DNA of 64,000 nucleotides, taken from contig NZ_JAFMOY010000133.1 in NCBI RefSeq assembly GCF_019049625.1, positions 248,001 to 312,000 of the forward strand, read 5' to 3'. The stretch comes from Rahnella ecdela. GTDB lineage: Bacteria > Pseudomonadota > Gammaproteobacteria > Enterobacterales > Enterobacteriaceae. Positions 32,059 to 40,281 of the stretch are shown here, piece by piece (the stretch's first letter is position 1; the number at the start of each line of letters is the position of its first letter). The notes under the pieces are model-generated. The model had not been told where the DNA came from and ran no database searches. It saw nothing but the letters and a program-made list of their open reading frames with translations. A program made the translations under genes and the position numbers.

Positions 32059-32988
32059 TTACTTCCGGTTTTGCAGGTGGCGCAAGCTTCCGTACAGCGA
32101 CAACAGGAGTTGATATTCATCGGCATCAAAGAACTGACAGGTGCCGCGGCCAAACTCTTTCGCAACTTCAACGGCAAATTTTGCCGCCAGTGCGATATCC
32201 ACTTCATGACTTGCGCCGGTACCACAGCCCGGCACCACAGATTCCGCCGTAATCGCCACACCGACGACCGGTACGCTGGTTGCGGTTGACGGTTGCAGAA
32301 TACTGTTCAGGTGATGCACACCATTGCCGTACGGCGTGATGTCTTGTGTAGTGATCGGGAAAGTCACCGCCGGTTTGCCGCTGGTCATTTCCATGATGCG
32401 CAGCAAATCTTCGGAAACACGCAGGATATAACCCTCTTTCACCGTCGGCGAAATGGCGTATCCCTTGTGATTGATAATGCGGTTACCTTTGGTGGTGTCG
32501 ATAGAAAGAATGGCATCGACACCCTCCACGACTTCGTTATCATTCATGGTCACGTCATCAATCGGTGAATCCATGAAATCGACCGGATCATGTGGTCGGG
32601 TTGGTGCGTTCGGGCAAATATGCGTCGTGATAATCACGTCGCCTTCCAGCATGTCGCCCTTGCGCTGCATGTCGGCCAGTTTGAGTGCGCTGGTCACTGC
32701 GGCGATGGCGCCGTCAGCATCAGATACCAGTCCGATACGCGTCGGACGTGCACCAATCCCACCCAGACGACCAATAATACCGAGCGTTGGCGCAGTGCCG
32801 CCGCTGCTCTTACCCTGGCTGCCCGGCACGGTAATGCGGACAAAATCGGTGCCGCCCTTCGGGCCGTCAGCACGGTTAGTGCTGGCAATGATGCCGGGAT
32901 AAGCGGCGAATAAGTCCACAATGTCCTGGCCGCTGACATGCGCACTGTCAATCAGTTCGAATACGGTTAATGTCTGTTGCAAACTCAT
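32059..32988 (-). CDS. DUF1177 domain protein
   Basis: A 309-residue protein covering the whole DUF1177 family length; no biochemical function is known to me. It is rich in Gly and acidic motifs: DVIITTHICPNAPTRPHDPV and GVDAILSIDTTKGNRIINHK could form a metal site (His, Asp), and GCGTGASHEVDIALAAKFAV follows. No signal peptide, so cytosolic. An ATG at 32988 lies eight bases from GAGG; a GTG directly before it is also possible. It sits 134 bp downstream of the OPT transporter and 4 bp before aroM, suggesting it processes what the transporter imports. Confidence 0.85.
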   Translation of the reverse strand: MSLQQTLTVFELIDSAHVSGQDIVDLFAAYPGIIASTNRADGPKGGTDFVRITVPGSQGKSSGGTAPTLGIIGRLGGIGARPTRIGLVSDADGAIAAVTSALKLADMQRKGDMLEGDVIITTHICPNAPTRPHDPVDFMDSPIDDVTMNDNEVVEGVDAILSIDTTKGNRIINHKGYAISPTVKEGYILRVSEDLLRIMEMTSGKPAVTFPITTQDITPYGNGVHHLNSILQPSTATSVPVVGVAITAESVVPGCGTGASHEVDIALAAKFAVEVAKEFGRGTCQFFDADEYQLLLSLYGSLRHLQNRK

Positions 32989-33121
32989 CACAAAATCCTC
33001 TTAAAACCCCGCAACCGGCGCATAAAGCGCAGTGGCAAAACGGTCGCGGGCGCTGTTCATCGTGGAACAGTCGGTGTGTCATGCTGGCTAAAAGTAAGCC
33101 CTGGTGTTGGTGCTGTATTCA

Positions 33122-34699
33122 CTACTTTTTGGCGCTGAAAACCGACGTGAAGAAGCTGTAAAGTGCGTCACCGGCAATAAAACCTGCTGCCAGCACTTCC
33201 ATTGGCGTGCGCCCTTTTTCACCCCAGATACGAATAATGATGATGCGTAGCACGATGCCGCAGACCACGGCCCATCCGGCCATCACGCTGTTGATCAGCA
33301 AACCAGTGGCGAGCAGCACGCCAAGCTGGCGTTTCGGTCCGCCAATCAGCTGGATCAGTGCGCCCGGAATGGCCCAGATAAGCAGGCTGTGGGCGATCCC
33401 CGGCTGCGCACCAGCCTGAATGGTTTTTGCATACACGCGCGCCACCGGCGGGACTAAATCCTGTGCGAAATAACCGTAATGGGCGTACCAGACCACAGGA
33501 ATGGCAATAATAAAGGCCAGTAAGGCAGCGAATAACTGAATGCGGCGGCCATAAAGTTCAGCACGTAAATCTTTGCCGTAGCCGCGCAGGATGAAACCGG
33601 CTTTAAGGTCAAAGCCCATATCGGCAAACGCCGGGCCAGTTGCCGCGGTAAAACCGGTCAGCACACACAGCGCCAGTGGAGGGAAGCCAATCAGAATGCC
33701 GACAATCAGCGTAATCAGCGCCACGGCAAAGGCCGGGAACCAGCCGGAGTGCATCGCGGCAATCCCGACAATCAGCTCGTGGAAGAACGCGGCAAACGCA
33801 GCGTAAATCACAAACGCAATCAGCATTCCCACCGACATTTCACTATAAAGACCACCGGCCAGCGCCAGCAATGCGGCAATCGCGACATACCCGAAAGCGC
33901 CCAGCCCCAGCGCTTTACGCACTTCTTTTGCTGGCTGGGTAAACGTGGTTTTGGCGTCGGATCCTTTGGCACGTACTACCTGAATCACCTGCAACAGTGA
34001 AACCAGCCCCGCACCGACCATCATGCCGTGCGGAATATACAGCGCGTTAAGATCCAAACCGGCAACCGGCTGGGCATAGGCGCGGATAAGCAAACCAATA
34101 CCGAACATGCTCAGCGCCCAGATATTGCCGATAAATGCCGTACCGAACGCCGCCATCGGAATTTTAAGCATCGCACCCGCCAGCCCGACCACCACACCGG
34201 CAACCAGCAGCCACGCCTGACGTCCGCCGTTATCCCCGGCTTTAATAGCTTCAGCAGCGGCAACGCCCGGCGGCCACGCATTACTGGCCGGAAACACTTT
34301 GGTATCAAACAGACGGTAAAGCAGATAAGCATCGAGCAACATCGCCACCGCTACGCCGGTAAACATCGGCATGATCAGCTGCGGCTGCCCCATGACATAA
34401 GGAATAGCAATCGGCATCAGCAGACTGTTTGCTGCGCCAAACGTGGCGGAGGAAATCACGGTTTGCGCCAGATTCTGCGTGTGAACAGAACGATAGCGCT
34501 GAAAAGCCTGCATCGGGACGCGCGCCAGTAACATGGCAAACAGCGCACCGATAATCGACGTATTAGGCGTAACGCCCAATGTGGTAATCAGCTGAACTCC
34601 GATGATTGCGCCCAAAACAGACAGCAGGATCATCACGATGAGAGTGCCAATATCCTTTAGCGGATTTTCCTTATTATTTTTAGCAGGTTGATCTGACAT
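33122..34699 (-). CDS. OPT/YSL family transporter
   Basis: A 525-residue membrane protein with about 13-15 hydrophobic helices. Features of the oligopeptide-transporter superfamily include SNAWPPGVAAAEAI, LYIPHGMMVGAGLVS, FPPLALCVLTGFTAATGPAF and a conserved GYGKDLRAE loop. The family moves peptides or metal-chelator complexes with protons; this short bacterial form is not assigned a substrate. It is the first gene downstream of the IclR regulator (71 bp gap) and probably shares an operon with DUF1177 and AroM. Confidence 0.88.
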   Translation of the reverse strand: MSDQPAKNNKENPLKDIGTLIVMILLSVLGAIIGVQLITTLGVTPNTSIIGALFAMLLARVPMQAFQRYRSVHTQNLAQTVISSATFGAANSLLMPIAIPYVMGQPQLIMPMFTGVAVAMLLDAYLLYRLFDTKVFPASNAWPPGVAAAEAIKAGDNGGRQAWLLVAGVVVGLAGAMLKIPMAAFGTAFIGNIWALSMFGIGLLIRAYAQPVAGLDLNALYIPHGMMVGAGLVSLLQVIQVVRAKGSDAKTTFTQPAKEVRKALGLGAFGYVAIAALLALAGGLYSEMSVGMLIAFVIYAAFAAFFHELIVGIAAMHSGWFPAFAVALITLIVGILIGFPPLALCVLTGFTAATGPAFADMGFDLKAGFILRGYGKDLRAELYGRRIQLFAALLAFIIAIPVVWYAHYGYFAQDLVPPVARVYAKTIQAGAQPGIAHSLLIWAIPGALIQLIGGPKRQLGVLLATGLLINSVMAGWAVVCGIVLRIIIIRIWGEKGRTPMEVLAAGFIAGDALYSFFTSVFSAKK

Positions 34700-34770
34700 A
34701 AGGCCCCTGGTGTTGGCAAATATGAAAACAGCGAATTTCCGGGTCCGTTATTGGTCATTACCTTCCCGGT

Positions 34771-35550
34771 TTATACCCGGCCGGGCAAATGCCAATACTC
34801 ATCACCCAATTTTTCGGCGAGTTGCCGTGTTACGGCAATCAGTCCGTCCCGGATCCCTTCCGGAATTTCCTTTCCCTGCGCGGGCGAAGGGAAAGATAAA
34901 CACAGCCCCATAATTTCATTGCGATGCTTATTAAAAATGCTGGTGGCTAACGTGCTTATTCCCAGCAACGTTTCGTTGTTGGCAAATGACACTCCCGTAA
35001 GGCGAACCTCAGCCAGGCGGGATAACAAAACGTCCAGACTTTCCGGTGCATTCACCGAGTGTGCATGGTACTTACCGGTAAAGCGCTGACGGACTTCATC
35101 ATCGGTATAGCGTGACAATATGGCCCGACCAATGGCCGTTTCATGTGCTGGCAAAAGGCTTCCCGCAGGAGTCACCACTTGCAAATAGGTTCTGCCGGGG
35201 AACATGCGCATCACCATAATGTCCCGCCCTTCGAGCATCGAGATGTATCCGGTGCACTGTGTGAGCTGGCTGAGTTGCGTCATATAAGGCGACGCTAAAT
35301 CTACCAACGGCGCCGATAAATAATGGCTTGAGACGGCCAGTAATAACTTTCCAATTTGGTAAAGGCGGCTGTCCGGATCGCGTTCCAGCAGCCCTTGCGT
35401 TTCCATGGTCATAAGCAAACGCGAAACCGTGCTTTTCGGTAATTTCAAATTTCCGACAACATCACTGAATGACAAACCCGGATGTCCCTGACGGATTTCC
35501 TGTTTGGAAAATAACTTCAGCACGGCTGCCGCATTTTCTAATGTAGTCAT
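34771..35550 (-). CDS. IclR family transcriptional regulator
   Basis: A 259-residue regulator with an N-terminal winged helix (LSFSDVVGNLKLPKSTVSRL, then LMTMETQGLLER) and the IclR effector domain containing LPAHETAIGRAILS. It is co-oriented with and directly upstream of the OPT-DUF1177-aroM genes and most likely controls them and itself. The ATG at 35550 lacks a ribosome site and the leader looks very short. Palindromes built from GGAAC/GTTCC halves lie 10-34 bp upstream. Confidence 0.9.
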   Translation of the reverse strand: MTTLENAAAVLKLFSKQEIRQGHPGLSFSDVVGNLKLPKSTVSRLLMTMETQGLLERDPDSRLYQIGKLLLAVSSHYLSAPLVDLASPYMTQLSQLTQCTGYISMLEGRDIMVMRMFPGRTYLQVVTPAGSLLPAHETAIGRAILSRYTDDEVRQRFTGKYHAHSVNAPESLDVLLSRLAEVRLTGVSFANNETLLGISTLATSIFNKHRNEIMGLCLSFPSPAQGKEIPEGIRDGLIAVTRQLAEKLGDEYWHLPGRV

Positions 35551-35559
35551 AAGGAGGTA

Positions 35560-35584
35560 GTTCCGATATATGGAACAGTGTTCC
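35560..35584. promoter_or_regulatory. putative IclR-type operator
   Basis: GTTCC (35560-35564), then the perfect 13-bp palindrome GGAACAGTGTTCC (35572-35584), give three alternating GGAAC/GTTCC half-sites at about one helical turn. A CATATAT stretch between them may be the -10 of the regulator gene, so binding would autorepress. Confidence 0.6.
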
Positions 35585-36043
35585 TGTTAAGATAAATAAA
35601 AACTAAGGCTGATACGTGTCAGCGTCAAGCCGTTTATTTTTCATGCAAAACAAGACGGATAAATGAATATGCTTAAAGAAATTCCTAAAGCCATTCAATA
35701 CACAGGAAGGGAGATTTAATTCCGAGTAAAAATGAGGTGACGGACGTAAAAATCAGCAGATAATTTTGATTAAATATTACGCAAAATATAGAGCGCGATA
35801 GAGGCTTCTACGAGAATTATCGTGACTGACCAGATGGCGGGCATCGCTTTCGCGTGCTGACTGAAGAATTGTCTCAGGGATTTCATCATGGGTTCCGTTG
35901 CGGAGGTGTACGTAAAAGTAATAACCTGAGTGATTACTTTACGCCTGCACATTCATCTGCACAATACTTGATAACCCGTGACATGCATCACAAAAATGGC
36001 CCGTATAATTTACACCGTTCCTCACAGTAGGATCTCCGAACAT
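35585..36043. other. intergenic region between the IclR gene and aroL
   Basis: AT-rich spacer. Apart from a possible 39-codon membrane peptide (35770-35889, minus strand) I see no RNA gene, repeat or mobile element. The E. coli counterpart region carries yaiA, which I cannot find here. Confidence 0.5.
35770..35889 (-). CDS. possible small single-helix membrane protein
   Basis: A 39-codon frame starting MMKSLRQFFSQHAKAM and ending in a hydrophobic helix, IWSVTIILVEASIALYIL, then RNI. A basic N-terminus plus one helix is the usual layout of short enterobacterial membrane proteins. The ribosome site (GGA, 4-6 bases away) is weak and I recognise no homologue, so it may be chance. Confidence 0.35.
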   Translation of the reverse strand: MMKSLRQFFSQHAKAMPAIWSVTIILVEASIALYILRNI

Positions 36044-36069
36044 GAAAAACGAGCCACCGGGGCTCGTTT
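36044..36069 (-). terminator. intrinsic terminator of aroL
   Basis: On the minus strand AACGAGCC, CCGGT, GGCTCGTT followed by TTTCATG, 20 bp after the aroL stop. Confidence 0.8.
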
Positions 36070-36089
36070 CAGTTATTCAGACGGGCGAT

Positions 36090-36614
36090 TTAACGTGCGA
36101 CCGGCAGTGCCAGCGTATCGAGAATAGCATTCACCACGCCCGCCGGATCCAGCGTACCGTCCACCACATGATGAGCAGCCTGCTGATACAGTGCTTCGCG
36201 CTCATTCAGCACTTCCTTCATCTCTTCGGTAATCGGTTTACCCGTCAGTGTCGGTCGCTGATCTTCCAGGGGCGCATCTTCCAGACGGTTGGCCAGCGTA
36301 GAAGCCGGTGAACGCAGATAAATAACCGTTCCGGCATCACGCATGAAATCGCGGTTTTCCTGCGCCAGCACTACGCCGCCCCCGGTCGCGATCACCGTGA
36401 AGGGTGCGCAAATCGCTTTCAGCGTCTCAGTCTCACGGCGGCGGAAACCTTCCCAGCCTTCACGTTCAACGATATCCGCTACGCTCATGCCGGAGGTGCG
36501 CAGCAATGTCAGATCGGTATCGACAAATTTATAGCCCAGTGCTTTCGCCAGAGCGCTGCCGACCGTCGTTTTACCCGCACCGCGCGCGCCTACCATGAAA
36601 ATGGGTTGTGTCAT
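36090..36614 (-). CDS. aroL: shikimate kinase II
   Basis: AroL phosphorylates shikimate at O3 in the aromatic amino-acid pathway. The 174-residue protein has the P-loop GARGAGKTT (9-17), shikimate-binding Asp32 and Asp34 in VDTDLTLL, and the ATGGGVV loop; [16 protein letters not shown] distinguishes AroL from AroK. A TrpR-like operator overlaps its promoter, fitting aromatic-amino-acid control. It has its own terminator, whereas in E. coli aroL continues into yaiA and aroM. Confidence 0.95.
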   Translation of the reverse strand: MTQPIFMVGARGAGKTTVGSALAKALGYKFVDTDLTLLRTSGMSVADIVEREGWEGFRRRETETLKAICAPFTVIATGGGVVLAQENRDFMRDAGTVIYLRSPASTLANRLEDAPLEDQRPTLTGKPITEEMKEVLNEREALYQQAAHHVVDGTLDPAGVVNAILDTLALPVAR

Positions 36615-36719
36615 TACCGCTATCCTTTATTTCCCGGGAGCCGTTAGCCCGCCTGATGAAAATCCATCATCAATATGAAGTGTAAACGTCAAAACTGCTC
36701 ATTGTACTGGCCTGGCGCT

Positions 36720-36737
36720 GTACTCGCCAGATAGTAC
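36720..36737 (-). promoter_or_regulatory. TrpR-like operator over the aroL promoter
   Basis: On the minus strand GTACTATCTGGCGAGTAC matches the TrpR consensus GTACTAGTTAACTAGTAC at about 13 of 18 positions, with both GTACT/AGTAC arms intact and correct spacing. A TGGCGA/TACAAT promoter pair with 17-base spacing starts inside it. A TGTAAA (36681) nearby could be half of a TyrR box. Confidence 0.65.
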
Positions 36738-36740
36738 AAC

Positions 36741-36783
36741 AAAAAAGCCTCACTGGCAGATTTTTATCATCTGCCAGTGAAGC
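36741..36783 (-). terminator. intrinsic terminator of the downstream methyltransferase gene
   Basis: On the minus strand CACTGGCAGAT, a 7-base loop and ATCTGCCAGTG lead to GGCTTTTTTG. Confidence 0.88.
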
Positions 36784-36888
36784 TTCTGTAGCGTTTTATT
36801 TACGCTATGGGGCTCATCATACTGAAAAATCCTTGTCCCGCAAAGGCCTGCGGGCAGCTTTGCGATCCAGCTTCCATAAGTTGCTGTA

Positions 36889-37467
36889 TCAGCGAGGTTT
36901 ACAGATATACACCAGCGCCGGTGGGAAATTCTTCACCACACGGATTTTTTTCCAGGTGAAATAGCGTGACAGCAATTTCTCGGAAAGATGGCTGTACTGG
37001 AACAGAACCAGCACCCCGTCCTTTTCCTTCAGTTGCTGGCGTGTGGCCTGCAAAATCCTCATGCTGGTTCGCACCGGCATTGACAGCAGCGGCAGACAGG
37101 AAAACACGGCGTCATACTGAGTGCTCATATGCTCAGCAGAATGCGCCATCACCTGCAAGCGGGGGTCATCCATCTGGTTCAGCTTGCGGACAAACACCGG
37201 CTGGATTTCAAATGCCTCAAGTTTTGCATCGGCACGCATCCGGCTGAGAATGCGGCGGGTCAGTACGCCGTCGGCCGCGCCAAGTTCAGCAATATCCAGT
37301 GACGTCGACCAGTCAATCTGGCTGAGCATTGCGTGGCACAACCACGGGGATGATGGCATCAGCGTCCCCATTGTCCTTGGTGAAGTAATAAAATTCTGTA
37401 AATAGAAAAATTGATTCTGGATCGAAACACCTGTGTTCTTGATTGTCATTTTTGCGGCATTCAACAT
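36889..37467 (-). CDS. class I SAM-dependent methyltransferase, phospholipid-methyltransferase-like
   Basis: A 192-residue cytosolic protein. FFYLQNFITSPRTMGTLMPS resembles the start of PmtA/KsgA-like enzymes; motif I is IAELGAADGVLT, and an acidic EAFEIQP block follows. AFSCLPLLSMP stands where a catalytic motif IV is expected. I chose the ATG at 37467, eight bases after AGGAGG; the longer frame upstream lacks support. Lipid or small-molecule methylation is likely, but the substrate cannot be named. It stands alone with a terminator. Confidence 0.78.
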   Translation of the reverse strand: MLNAAKMTIKNTGVSIQNQFFYLQNFITSPRTMGTLMPSSPWLCHAMLSQIDWSTSLDIAELGAADGVLTRRILSRMRADAKLEAFEIQPVFVRKLNQMDDPRLQVMAHSAEHMSTQYDAVFSCLPLLSMPVRTSMRILQATRQQLKEKDGVLVLFQYSHLSEKLLSRYFTWKKIRVVKNFPPALVYICKPR

Positions 37468-37610
37468 ATTAACTTCCTCCTGAGGACATAGACCCTTATA
37501 TACCGCAAAAATTCTTAAGAAATGATTAATAAGAGAAATAATAATCAAAATGAGAAAGATAAATTAAAACACATGAGATGATTCTCAAAAGAACCTCTTG
37601 TAATCTGGAT

Positions 37611-37645
37611 AATAAAAAGGCCAATGTCAGGTGACATTGGCCTTC
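37611..37645 (-). terminator. intrinsic terminator of the DUF1471 gene
   Basis: On the minus strand GGCCAATGTCA, CC, TGACATTGGC runs into TTTTTATTATCC. Confidence 0.88.
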
Positions 37646-37705
37646 TCGCTACAGGAAATAACTTAATTGGATTTTATAAAAAATGCTTTATATAAAATCA
37701 GAATT

Positions 37706-37981
37706 TTATTTATACAGCTCAACGCTTGCACGATTCAGGCTGGAGTCGCCGGGGGTACCCTGACCGATGATACGGTAGTGGGACGCGCCCTTATCGTTCG
37801 CTACCTGGTTCAGTTCGTCACGCATACTGCCTGGGACGGTATTAGGTGCGCTGACTGAAACTACACCCAGTGACTGGAAATTACCGCTTTGCGCCTGCAT
37901 TTCTGAAATTGGCGTAGCAGCAAGAGCAGATAATGAAGCGACGGTAATAGCGACAGCTGTAATTGCAGGTAAGAGTTTCAT
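37706..37981 (-). CDS. YhcN/BhsA-type periplasmic stress protein (DUF1471)
   Basis: A 91-residue precursor with a Sec signal (MKLLPAITAVAITVASLSAL, cleavage near AA|TP) and a single DUF1471 domain: QSLGVVSVSAPNTVPGSM and ASHYRIIGQGTP. Members respond to acid, peroxide or biofilm cues and reside in the periplasm or outer membrane. I chose the ATG at 37981 with AAAGGTG upstream; a GTG three codons earlier is possible. Which paralogue it is cannot be decided here. Confidence 0.88.
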   Translation of the reverse strand: MKLLPAITAVAITVASLSALAATPISEMQAQSGNFQSLGVVSVSAPNTVPGSMRDELNQVANDKGASHYRIIGQGTPGDSSLNRASVELYK

Positions 37982-38118
37982 AATACGCACCTTTCTTTGT
38001 TAGTTTCGTTAATTAATGGAGCGGAAGTCATCCGTTGAATTAATTATCGGCGAATCAATGAAAGCAGACGTAATCGAACGTAAAGAAGTTTAACCTTTGT
38101 GGTAAAAATAAGGAGAGA
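37982..38118. other. upstream region of the DUF1471 gene
   Basis: This is part of the 386-bp gap up to the yedI-like gene. It is AT-rich with no recognisable RNA or repeat; promoters for the two divergent genes must lie here. The remainder holds a 44-codon frame described separately. Confidence 0.4.
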
Positions 38119-38253
38119 ATGAAAGAAAATATTTCAGCGTTCGTAACCGCTGGAAAAACGAGAATATTTAATGGAGAAAGTATGGAGAGATTTCAAAGTT
38201 ATTTAAGAACGCGACAACATTCGCACAAATCGACGCCGCTATGCAATCACTGA
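38119..38253 (+). CDS. possible 44-residue small protein
   Basis: An ATG directly follows AAGGAGAGA, a strong ribosome site, and opens a 44-codon frame starting MKENISAFVTAGKTRIFNGE and ending PLCNH. It is hydrophilic and basic toward the C-terminus. I recognise no family, and the frame may be chance despite the site. Confidence 0.28.
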   Translation: MKENISAFVTAGKTRIFNGESMERFQSYLRTRQHSHKSTPLCNH

Positions 38254-38367
38254 TATGATTATTTTTTATGAATTTTCTGTTGCTGTGATCTGATGCAAGG
38301 TCATGACAACAGAGTTCGGGTTCCGCGTGTGCGGCAAACCTTTGCACAATGATAAAAGGGAGTGTTT

Positions 38368-39285
38368 ATGGCGGGTGGCAGCCTTCTGGCTTTAATTGAT
38401 GATATTGCATCGATTCTTGATGACGTCGCGGCGATGAGTAAAGTCGCCGCAAAAAAGACAGCCAGCGTGCTGGGTGACGATCTGGCACTGAACGCACAAC
38501 AGGTGACCGGGGTGAAAGCCGATCGTGAATTACCTATTGTCTGGGCGGTCGCCAAAGGTTCCATGATCAACAAAGCGATTCTGGTTCCGCTGGCATTACT
38601 GATCAGCGCCTTTATTCCCTGGGCTATCACGCCTTTGCTGATGATTGGCGGGGCTTACCTGTGTTATGAAGGCTTCGAAAAAGTCGCACATAAATTCATG
38701 CCCGGTGAGCATCACGAAGAAGAAAAACCGGCAACGGCTGAAGTAAAAAATGAAGCCGATGCTAAAAAGCAGGAAAAAGATAAGGTCAAAGGTGCCGTTC
38801 GTACTGACTTTATTCTCTCTGCTGAAATCATCGTCATTTCGCTGGGGATCGTATCATCTGCCCCCTTCCTTAATCAGGTTACCGTGATGGTGCTGATTGC
38901 CGTAGCGATGACCATCGGCGTCTACGGGCTGGTCGGGGCGATTGTCAAAATTGACGACGCCGGTTTGTACCTGAGTAAGCTGAACGGCGAAAGCGGCATA
39001 ATGAACGCAGTGCGCGCTTTTGGCCGCGGCATCGTGAATCTTGCCCCCTGGTTGATGAAGATATTGTCGGTTGTCGGCACCATCGCTATGTTCCTGGTCG
39101 GTGGCAGCATTATCAGCCACGGTTTACCGTTCATGCATAGCCTGATTGAGCCGCTGACTCACGGGCATGAGAGCTGGGTGAATACGCTGATTACCGGTGC
39201 GACCGATTTGGTTGTCGGTCTGGTGGTCGGCGCCGCCGTACTGGCGCTGGTGATGATCGGGAAAAAGATCTTCGGTAAGAAATAA
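38368..39285 (+). CDS. yedI: YedI-type inner-membrane protein (DUF808)
   Basis: A 305-residue multi-spanning protein, E. coli length, of unknown function. It begins MAGGSLLALIDDIASILDDV and has VKGAVRTDFILSAEIIVISL after a charged, lysine- and glutamate-rich cytoplasmic linker (about 115-145). About six to eight helices are visible. I chose the ATG at 38368, seven bases after GGGAG, over a GTG two codons earlier. It is monocistronic. Confidence 0.9.
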   Translation: MAGGSLLALIDDIASILDDVAAMSKVAAKKTASVLGDDLALNAQQVTGVKADRELPIVWAVAKGSMINKAILVPLALLISAFIPWAITPLLMIGGAYLCYEGFEKVAHKFMPGEHHEEEKPATAEVKNEADAKKQEKDKVKGAVRTDFILSAEIIVISLGIVSSAPFLNQVTVMVLIAVAMTIGVYGLVGAIVKIDDAGLYLSKLNGESGIMNAVRAFGRGIVNLAPWLMKILSVVGTIAMFLVGGSIISHGLPFMHSLIEPLTHGHESWVNTLITGATDLVVGLVVGAAVLALVMIGKKIFGKK

Positions 39286-39299
39286 TAGAAAAATCCCTT

Positions 39300-39327
39300 C
39301 GCGCCCCCCGTTCACCGGAGGGCGCAA
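39300..39327. terminator. hairpin between the yedI-like and methyltransferase genes
   Basis: GCGCCC-CC-CG, TTCAC, CG-GA-GGGCGC lies between convergent genes. The flanks have only short T or A runs. Confidence 0.45.
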
Positions 39328-39331
39328 TCAC

Positions 39332-40102
39332 TTAGTTTTTCGACGCCACCAGCATCATAATATCGCTGGTAAATGAGCCGTCGGATTGGATCTCAAAGTG
39401 TTTTACGACTTCCTCAGACATCACATTTTGCAGCTCGCGGATAGCAACAGCGAAATGCTCCGGCGTTCGCATACGTGCTATCCAGCTGGTGAATTCCAGC
39501 GGCAGGCGGTCGGTGGTGACTTCGCGGGATATCAGGCCAGCTTCAGAAGCCATGTTCAGCCATTCGCCCGGCGAATAATTGCGGACATGAGAGGTGTCGC
39601 GCAGCACTTCAATGGTTTGCAGATAAATATCCAGCAGCGGATGGCCCGGCGATACCACATCCATCATGATAAATTTACCGCCCGGCTTCAGCACGCGGGC
39701 CACTTCGCGCAACGCCTGCCCGACATCATGCCAGTGGTGCGCAGAATAGCGGCTGATAATGATATCTGCGCTGTGGTCGTCAAACGGCAGTGACTCCGCC
39801 ACGCCCTGCTGTACCGTGATGTTATTCAAATCCTTATCTTTTGCCGCCTGCGCCACCACTTCCAGCATCTGCGACGATAAATCGTAAGCAATCACACTTT
39901 TGACGACCCGAGCAGCCACAAAGCTGGCGTGCCCTGCGCCACACCCCAGATCAATCACCTGCGCATCCGGGAAAGGCGTCAGCAGCGTCGCCAGACGTTG
40001 CAGATCAGCGCCCTGCGAGTGAACGGCGCTGGTCAGATAATCTTTTGCCTGCGAACCAAATTGCTTATCAACGGCCTGAGTATGGGTATTTTTCATGTTC
40101 AT
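39332..40102 (-). CDS. class I SAM-dependent methyltransferase (UbiE/YafE-like)
   Basis: A 256-residue protein with motif I VIDLGCGAGHASF, IAYDLSSQML (motif II), ISRYSAHHWHD and REVARVLKPGGKF, typical of UbiE/COQ5-type small-molecule methyltransferases; the whole resembles E. coli YafE. Two adjacent ATGs exist; 40102 has the better spacing to AGGAG. It is divergent from a MmyB-type regulator with tandem palindromes between them, so its expression is probably controlled by that regulator. Confidence 0.82.
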   Translation of the reverse strand: MNMKNTHTQAVDKQFGSQAKDYLTSAVHSQGADLQRLATLLTPFPDAQVIDLGCGAGHASFVAARVVKSVIAYDLSSQMLEVVAQAAKDKDLNNITVQQGVAESLPFDDHSADIIISRYSAHHWHDVGQALREVARVLKPGGKFIMMDVVSPGHPLLDIYLQTIEVLRDTSHVRNYSPGEWLNMASEAGLISREVTTDRLPLEFTSWIARMRTPEHFAVAIRELQNVMSEEVVKHFEIQSDGSFTSDIMMLVASKN

Positions 40103-40189
40103 CATTGCTCCTGTCTGTCTTGTTTTTTTATTGATTTATTAGGGAAGAACGCGGGTTTCAAATGACCTCAAAATCACTATAGGCATAGT

Positions 40190-40229
40190 TTTATACGGGT
40201 ACAATATGAGCATTTATACTGGTATAAAT
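40190..40229. promoter_or_regulatory. two palindromic operators between the methyltransferase and MmyB-type regulator
   Basis: ATTTATACTGGTATAAAT (40212-40229) has perfect 8-bp arms. A second, less perfect copy TTTATACGGGTACAAT occurs at 40190-40205. Centres are 23 bp apart, about two helical turns, so two dimers could bind on one face. Confidence 0.65.
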
Positions 40230-40281
40230 TACTCCCTGTTTAAAAACTTTTAGTTTCAGAACTCCAGTTTAAGAGGACGGC

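Noticed and set aside
35551-35589. AAGGAGGT followed by a six-codon plus-strand frame (MEQCSC) upstream of the IclR gene
   Set aside because: Striking ribosome site, but the frame is tiny, points away from any plus-strand gene and overlaps the palindromic operator; chance is more likely.
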